From positions 1-64,000 of the forward strand of contig NZ_BMUL01000013.1 of NCBI RefSeq assembly GCF_014650175.1: DNA of 64,000 bases, read 5' to 3'. Below, one piece after another: positions 59,935 to 64,000 of this stretch. How positions within the stretch are numbered: position 1 is the first letter of the stretch; each line of letters starts with the position of its first letter. The notes beneath the pieces are model-generated. The model made no database searches, was not told the DNA's origin, and saw nothing but the letters and a program-made list of their open reading frames with translations. Both the position numbers and the translations under genes were made by a program. Source of the stretch: Streptomyces termitum (GTDB lineage: Bacteria; Actinomycetota; Actinomycetes; Streptomycetales; Streptomycetaceae).

Positions 59935-60927
59935 TCAGGGCGCGGGGGAGAGGGTCAGGGTGTCGCCGAGGAGGCCCCGGGTGGCGATGAGGTAGCCGAG
60001 CTGGGCGCGGCTGGTGCTGCCGAGGCGGCGGGAGAGCCGGCTGGTGTGGTCGGCGACGGTGCGGCGGCTCATGCCGAGGTCGCGGGCGATCTTCTCCTCG
60101 GTGTAGCCGGTGATGAGCATGCGGGCGAGGGCCCGTTCGAGGTCGGAGGCGACGAGCTGGGGGCGGCGGTCGTGGGAGGGGGTGGCGGGGATGCCGCGGG
60201 CCCAGGCGTGGTCGAAGACGTTGGAGAGGAAGCGGACCACGGCGGGGTCGCGGATCTCCAGGGCCTCCTGCTCGTAGGAGGAACTGGTGGGAATGAACGC
60301 GACCGTCCGATCACAGATGATCAAACGGTCAAACATTTCGTCGAGTGTGCGCACCTCGCCGCCCGCGTCCACGATCGTGCACATGTACTCGAAAGTCGGC
60401 TGGTGCATGCGGACCGCGTGCTGGTAAAGAGTGCGCTGGCACACTCCGCGTTCGATGAGCTCGATATTGCTCCGGAGTGAATTCTCCAGTATTTCGACGG
60501 GTCTTCCGCCGCCGGGCTGGGCCGTCATGAGTTCCGTCGTGCAGGCACCGACGGCGGCGTCGATGGCCGCCTCGATCAGCGAGGTCCCCCGCAGCAGGGT
60601 CAGCCGGGGCTGCCGGGAGTCTGTCACCTCGCTGTAGGCCTGCTCGACGACGTCGAAGGCCGCCGTCAGTTCCTCGATCAGCCGGGTCCTGGCCGCCATC
60701 TCCTCGCGGTGCGGCCGGAGGGCCAGGGACGAGGCCACCGCGGCGGGCACCGGGACCAGCCCCTCTCCGTCCGGGGACTCCTTCAGCAGTCCCAGCCGGA
60801 GCAGACAGGGCGGTGCGGAGGAGGGGTCGGTGGACTCTCCCGTCGCGACCGCCGAGCGGTAGTGCGCCAGACCCCGGGTGCAGGGCTGTTGCCGACCGCA
60901 GTCGTCCGATTCACATACTTCTGGCAT
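59935..60927 (-). CDS. TrmB/LuxR-type HTH regulator
   Basis: 330 residues from ATG at 60927. The C-terminal LuxR-like HTH reads ALARMLITGYTEEKIARDLG followed by MSRRTVADHTSRLSRRLG. The middle shows a PLD-like/TrmB region (EILENSLRSNIELIERGVCQRTLY). The N-terminus has four Cys within the first 20 residues (CESDDCGRQQPC) and another at 42. Such regulators are frequent in actinobacterial natural-product and RiPP clusters as activators. It is divergent from the small secreted peptide gene and lies 166 bp upstream of the ALDH operon on the same strand. Confidence 0.85.
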   Translation of the reverse strand: MPEVCESDDCGRQQPCTRGLAHYRSAVATGESTDPSSAPPCLLRLGLLKESPDGEGLVPVPAAVASSLALRPHREEMAARTRLIEELTAAFDVVEQAYSEVTDSRQPRLTLLRGTSLIEAAIDAAVGACTTELMTAQPGGGRPVEILENSLRSNIELIERGVCQRTLYQHAVRMHQPTFEYMCTIVDAGGEVRTLDEMFDRLIICDRTVAFIPTSSSYEQEALEIRDPAVVRFLSNVFDHAWARGIPATPSHDRRPQLVASDLERALARMLITGYTEEKIARDLGMSRRTVADHTSRLSRRLGSTSRAQLGYLIATRGLLGDTLTLSPAP

Positions 60928-61166
60928 GCTATGAACCCCCGCGTGAGTGTGCGATGCGTAGTCATGCTAGGGCGCTCGGTTGCACCGCTTCCAGCGCCTT
61001 GGGCAGACTTCCGGTGTCGAAGCACGGGGGTGCGGAAACGGGACGGCGGCCGACAGGGGCCGCTTCTCCCGAAAATTTCCGCAAAGGAATTCTGATTTCC
61101 GGGAAACGCCCGTGCGACACCTTCGGCCCGCCGCCGGAGGAATGCGCAGACCTGGATAACGGAGAA

Positions 61167-61352
61167 ATGATGAAGACGCGTTCGCTGTCCCTGATCCGCC
61201 GGTCGGGCACCGGTGCTCTCCTCGCCGCCGCACTGTTCACCGCCGTCGTGCACGCCGCCCCCGCCACCGGCGCGGTCACGGCGACCGTGGCGGACCACGG
61301 CTGGGGCCCGGCGCCCTCGCCGAACCCCGACGCGGGCCGCCCCCTTGCCTGA
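61167..61352 (+). CDS. Small secreted peptide of unknown function
   Basis: 61 residues from ATG at 61167 or 60 from ATG at 61170; GGAG spacing favours the second. A signal peptide is clear: basic start MKTRSLSLIRRSG, hydrophobic core ALLAAALFTAVV and AxA-type site (HAAPATGA). The predicted mature part is only about 25-30 residues (VADHGWGPAPSPNPDAGRP). The upstream sequence is unusually AT-rich (AAATTTCCGCAAAGGAATTC), suggesting a real promoter. The stop overlaps a TTG start of the next gene. I do not recognise the family; it could be a small exported factor or a RiPP-like substrate. Confidence 0.6.
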   Translation: MMKTRSLSLIRRSGTGALLAAALFTAVVHAAPATGAVTATVADHGWGPAPSPNPDAGRPLA

Positions 61353-62325
61353 CGCGCCCCCCGGCCCCGCCGGACGGTACGACGGACTCGCGTACAACGA
61401 CCCGCCGCGCGGCGGATCCCGGTACGCCTCCGAAGGCCCGTCGGCACCCACCGCCGACGCCCTCCTCGTCCCGCTCCACCGAGACCGCTGCCTCACCCGC
61501 GGCGGACAGCCCCTGCTGCCCGCCGCGAGCCCCGGGGGCCGTGCCGTCCTCGCCGCCGCCCACCAGCTCGTCCTGCTCTCCGCCGACCGGAGCGGGACCG
61601 GCGACCGGAGCGGGACCGACGGAGAGGACGGGACCGACGGAGGGGCCGGGGGCGAGGTGTGGGGGGCCGACCTCTCGCACCTCCCCGAGGAGACCGCCGC
61701 CCGGCTCGCCCAGGACGCCGAACCCATCGGCGTGCGCGGACTCTTCGGAACCCTGCCGGGCGCGCGGGCCGGACTGCTCGCCCGCGCCTCGGGCCTGCTG
61801 CACTGGCACCGCACCCAGCGGTACTGCGGCACCTGCGGCGCCGCCACCCGCTCCCGCCCCGACGGCTCGTACCGCGAGTGCACCGGCCCCGGCTGCGGGA
61901 AGGAGCTGTACCCGCGACTGGAACCCGCCGTCATCGTCCTCGTCGAGGCCCCCGGCCCCGACCCCGCCTGCCTGCTCGCCCGCCACCGGGGCGCCGGGCC
62001 CGACCACTACTCCCTCGTCGCCGGCTTCGTCGAGGTCGGCGACAGCCTGGAGGGCGCGGTCCGCCGCGAACTCGCCGAGGAGGCGGGCGTCACCGTCGAC
62101 CGCGTCGTCTACCAGGCGTCCCAGGCGTGGCCCTTCCCCGCCGGCCTCATGGTCGGCTTCCGGGCGGTGGCCCGCACCCGGGACACCGCGGTCGACCACG
62201 ACGAACTGCTCGAAGCACGCTGGTTCTCCCGCGCGGAGGTCCGCCGCCGCGCCCTCGAAGGGCCCGGCCTGGGCCCCGCCGACTCCATCGGCCACGCCCT
62301 GCTGACCGCCTGGCTGGCCGAGTAG
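61345..62325 (+). CDS. nudC: NudC-like NAD(H) pyrophosphatase
   Basis: 326 residues from a TTG at 61345 that overlaps the stop of the secreted-peptide gene; a later start cannot be excluded. The zinc ribbon is YCGTCGAAT and CTGPGCGKELYPRLEP. The Nudix box reads GFVEVGDSLEGAVRRELAEEAGV, with all Glu residues kept. SQAWPFPAGLMVGF is a variant of the SQPWPFP motif that defines NAD(H) hydrolases. It cleaves NADH to NMNH and AMP, or removes NAD caps from RNA. A 15-residue stretch rich in Gly/Asp/Thr (DRSGTGDRSGTDG) with a near-repeat is inserted near residue 85. Confidence 0.82.
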   Translation: MPDAPPGPAGRYDGLAYNDPPRGGSRYASEGPSAPTADALLVPLHRDRCLTRGGQPLLPAASPGGRAVLAAAHQLVLLSADRSGTGDRSGTDGEDGTDGGAGGEVWGADLSHLPEETAARLAQDAEPIGVRGLFGTLPGARAGLLARASGLLHWHRTQRYCGTCGAATRSRPDGSYRECTGPGCGKELYPRLEPAVIVLVEAPGPDPACLLARHRGAGPDHYSLVAGFVEVGDSLEGAVRRELAEEAGVTVDRVVYQASQAWPFPAGLMVGFRAVARTRDTAVDHDELLEARWFSRAEVRRRALEGPGLGPADSIGHALLTAWLAE

Positions 62326-62499
62326 CACCGCCACCACCCCGCGCCCCGCCCCGGGGCCGTCGTGCGCGCGCCGACCCGCTCGGCGCGCCGCACCCCCTCG
62401 CCCTGCCCGAAACGGGCCCGCCCGCCGCATGCCCGCCATGCCCGCGGACCCGCACGCCCGCACACCCGTATGCCCGCCCCCGAGCGAGAGTTGAGTGCC

Positions 62500-63729
62500 G
62501 TGGAAACCATCCTGATCGTCGGCGGACGTCCCGAGACCCTGGTCAAGGCCAAGGCGCTCGGCCTGCGCGTCGTCTTCCTCCAGCACCGCGACCGCATGAT
62601 GGACGGACACGTCGAAGCCTCCGACGCCCTGTTCATGGTCGACTACACCGACTGGGAGCAGACCCGCCCGATCGTCGACGCCGTCCACCAGGTCTACAAG
62701 TTCACCGCCTGCGTCTCCCTCGGCGAGCAGGCCATGGAGACCGTCGGCCGCATCAACGACCGCTACGGCCTCGGCGGCACCCCCGAAGCCGTCTCCACCC
62801 TCTACAAGGACAAGCTCCTCATGCGCGCCCACCTCGCCGAGCGGGGCGTCCCCAGCGCCGCCGCCGCCGAGGTCGACAGCGCCGCCGCGATCGGGGAGTT
62901 CGGCCGCGAGCACGGCTACCCCGTCGTCCTCAAGCCCGTCGACAACACCGCCAGCCGGGGCGTCGTCGTCATCGAGCGCGCCGAGGACGTCGCCGCCGCC
63001 TGGGAGGACGCCGTCGGCCTGCGCCACCGCGACGACCTCGTCCTCGGCCAGTTCTTCCCCGTCGGCCGCTACATCGTCGAGGAGTACCTCGACGGCCCCG
63101 AGTACAGCGTCGAGTCCTTCTCCTTCGGCGGCCACCACGCGATCGTCGCCATCACGGAGAAGTACACCATCGGCGTCGTCGAGGACTCCCACGCGCTCCC
63201 CGCCCGCCTCTCCCCCGAGGTGGACGCCGAGGTCGCCGCCTACGTCCGCGACTTCCACACCGCCATGGGCCTGCGGGACGGCGTCGCCCACACCGAGATC
63301 AAGATCACCTCCAAGGGGCCGCGGGTCATCGAGTCCCACGACCGGCTCGGCGGCGAGCGCATCGTGGACCTCGTCATCGACGCGTACGGCATCGACCTGG
63401 AGCAGTACGCCACCGCCGCCCCCTTCGGCCTGCTGCCCGTGCTGCCCGAGCGGCCCACCGCCCGGCGCGGCGCCGCCACCGCCTTCTTCCGCGCCGTCCC
63501 CGGCGTCGTCACCGGCTTCAGCGGCACCGAGGCCGTCCTGAACGACCCCGACCTCCTCGACCTCGACGTCTTCGTCCGCCCCGGCGACCGGGTCGACGAG
63601 GTCGTCGACAACTTCGGCCGCAGCGGACAGGTCCTCACCACCGGACCCGACACCGACACCGCGTTCGCCACCGCCCACCGGCTCGCCTCCCTCATCACCG
63701 TCGAGACCACCCCGGAGCACCGCCCGTGA
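62500..63729 (+). CDS. ATP-grasp carboxylate-amine ligase
   Basis: 409 residues from GTG at 62500 (GCGAGAG precedes); an ATG at 62470 is in frame but has no ribosome site. An N-terminal Rossmann-like domain (TILIVGGRPETLVKAKALG) is followed by ATP-grasp elements: VVLKPVDNTASRGVVVI (ATP lid), YIVEEYLDGPEYSVESFSF, and the Mg site HTEIKITSKGPRVIESHDRLGGE. The C-terminal domain fits dapdiamide/bacilysin-type ligases. It forms an amide bond between two amino acids or small acids using ATP. It overlaps the next ligase gene by GTGA. About 170 bases before it are C-rich and non-coding. Confidence 0.88.
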   Translation: METILIVGGRPETLVKAKALGLRVVFLQHRDRMMDGHVEASDALFMVDYTDWEQTRPIVDAVHQVYKFTACVSLGEQAMETVGRINDRYGLGGTPEAVSTLYKDKLLMRAHLAERGVPSAAAAEVDSAAAIGEFGREHGYPVVLKPVDNTASRGVVVIERAEDVAAAWEDAVGLRHRDDLVLGQFFPVGRYIVEEYLDGPEYSVESFSFGGHHAIVAITEKYTIGVVEDSHALPARLSPEVDAEVAAYVRDFHTAMGLRDGVAHTEIKITSKGPRVIESHDRLGGERIVDLVIDAYGIDLEQYATAAPFGLLPVLPERPTARRGAATAFFRAVPGVVTGFSGTEAVLNDPDLLDLDVFVRPGDRVDEVVDNFGRSGQVLTTGPDTDTAFATAHRLASLITVETTPEHRP

Positions 63730-64000
63730 CGGCCCGCGACGACCGCGCCCCCGGCGGCCCCGCCCCCGCCCACCTCGTCTTCGTCGAGTGCAACACCAGC
63801 GGCTCCGGCTTCGAGGCCCTCGCCGCCGCCAAGCGCCTCGGCCACCGCGTCTCCTTCCTCACCACCGGCCTCGCCGCCTACACCGACGGGGCCGGGGAGG
63901 GACTCGACCCCGCCCTCCTCGACCGGGTCGTGCCCTGCGACACCGACGACACCGACGCCGTCGTCGCCGCCGTCCGCGCCCTCCACCGCGAGCACCCCGT
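63726..64000 (+). CDS. Second ATP-grasp-type ligase, 5' part only (cut by window edge)
   Basis: 91 codons are visible from GTG at 63726. The N-terminal Rossmann-like part (LVFVECNTSGSGFEALAAAK, RLGHRVSFLTTG, VVPCDTDDTDAVVAAVRAL) matches the first domain of ATP-grasp amino-acid ligases of the same class as its neighbour. Two such ligases in series usually build a tripeptide-like product or use different acceptors. The catalytic domain is outside the window, so the call is provisional. Confidence 0.65.
   Translation, partial: MTARDDRAPGGPAPAHLVFVECNTSGSGFEALAAAKRLGHRVSFLTTGLAAYTDGAGEGLDPALLDRVVPCDTDDTDAVVAAVRALHREHP

Overview
The window is very GC-rich actinobacterial DNA, almost certainly Streptomyces. 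Nearly all codons end in G or C, there are many GTG or TTG starts and 4-base ATGA/GTGA gene overlaps, and the gene families are typical of that genus: a DHA2 exporter, an AfsR-like NTPase, a CGNR regulator and DesK/DesR-type signalling. No rRNA, tRNA, CRISPR array or prophage was seen.

Bases 1-12.8 kb are accessory or housekeeping genes. They hold the 3' part of an RHS/YD-repeat toxin with a DUF4253 immunity candidate, a divergent MFS exporter/LysR pair, an NB-ARC-like TPR protein with a damaged Walker A, and a GT-B/TagF-like transferase gene. That transferase gene is broken by 13 copies of a 7-base repeat, so its frame depends on copy number. An FAD/NAD(P)-binding protein closes the region.

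Bases 12.9-27.5 kb form a compact rightward biosynthetic cluster. A salicylate synthase, aryl-AMP ligase and aryl carrier protein make and load salicylate. PhzE-like, PhzD-like and EntA-like enzymes make 3-hydroxyanthranilate, and a type I DAHP synthase feeds the shikimate pathway. Two KAS III-like proteins and an amidohydrolase match the assembly logic known for benzoxazoles (A33853, caboxamycin, nataxazole). An unusual A-T NRPS ends the cluster at a strong terminator. The prediction is a salicylate/3-hydroxyanthranilate benzoxazole.

Bases 27.5-32.5 kb hold a VOC protein/WYL regulator pair, an FAD aromatic hydroxylase, a second DHA2 exporter and a CGNR regulator.

Bases 32.6-48.6 kb are a second cluster built on the amino-group carrier protein LysW. 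LysX, a LysZ-LysK fusion, LysY and a two-part transketolase match the route known for the C7 amino acid DADH (vazabitide, and by analogy azinomycin and ficellomycin). A sulfotransferase and a complete PAPS supply (cysD, cysN, cysC) fit aziridine formation by sulfate elimination. The gene that opens the sulfotransferase operon encodes an HK97-fold shell protein that looks like a Family 3 (natural-product) encapsulin. An AMP ligase and an acyl-CoA dehydrogenase are coupled to the transketolase genes. No aminotransferase is visible.

Bases 48.7-64 kb continue with a 42-residue Cys/Ser/Thr-containing peptide, a fused YcaO cyclodehydratase and a SagB-type dehydrogenase (a TOMM azole pathway). After these come a two-component pair facing each other across a MITE, an ALDH/SRPBCC/flavin monooxygenase/YdeI operon, a LuxR-type regulator, a small secreted peptide, a NudC-like hydrolase and two ATP-grasp ligases, the last cut by the window edge. 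Whether the TOMM and ATP-grasp genes act on the same product as the LysW-encapsulin pathway cannot be settled from sequence.
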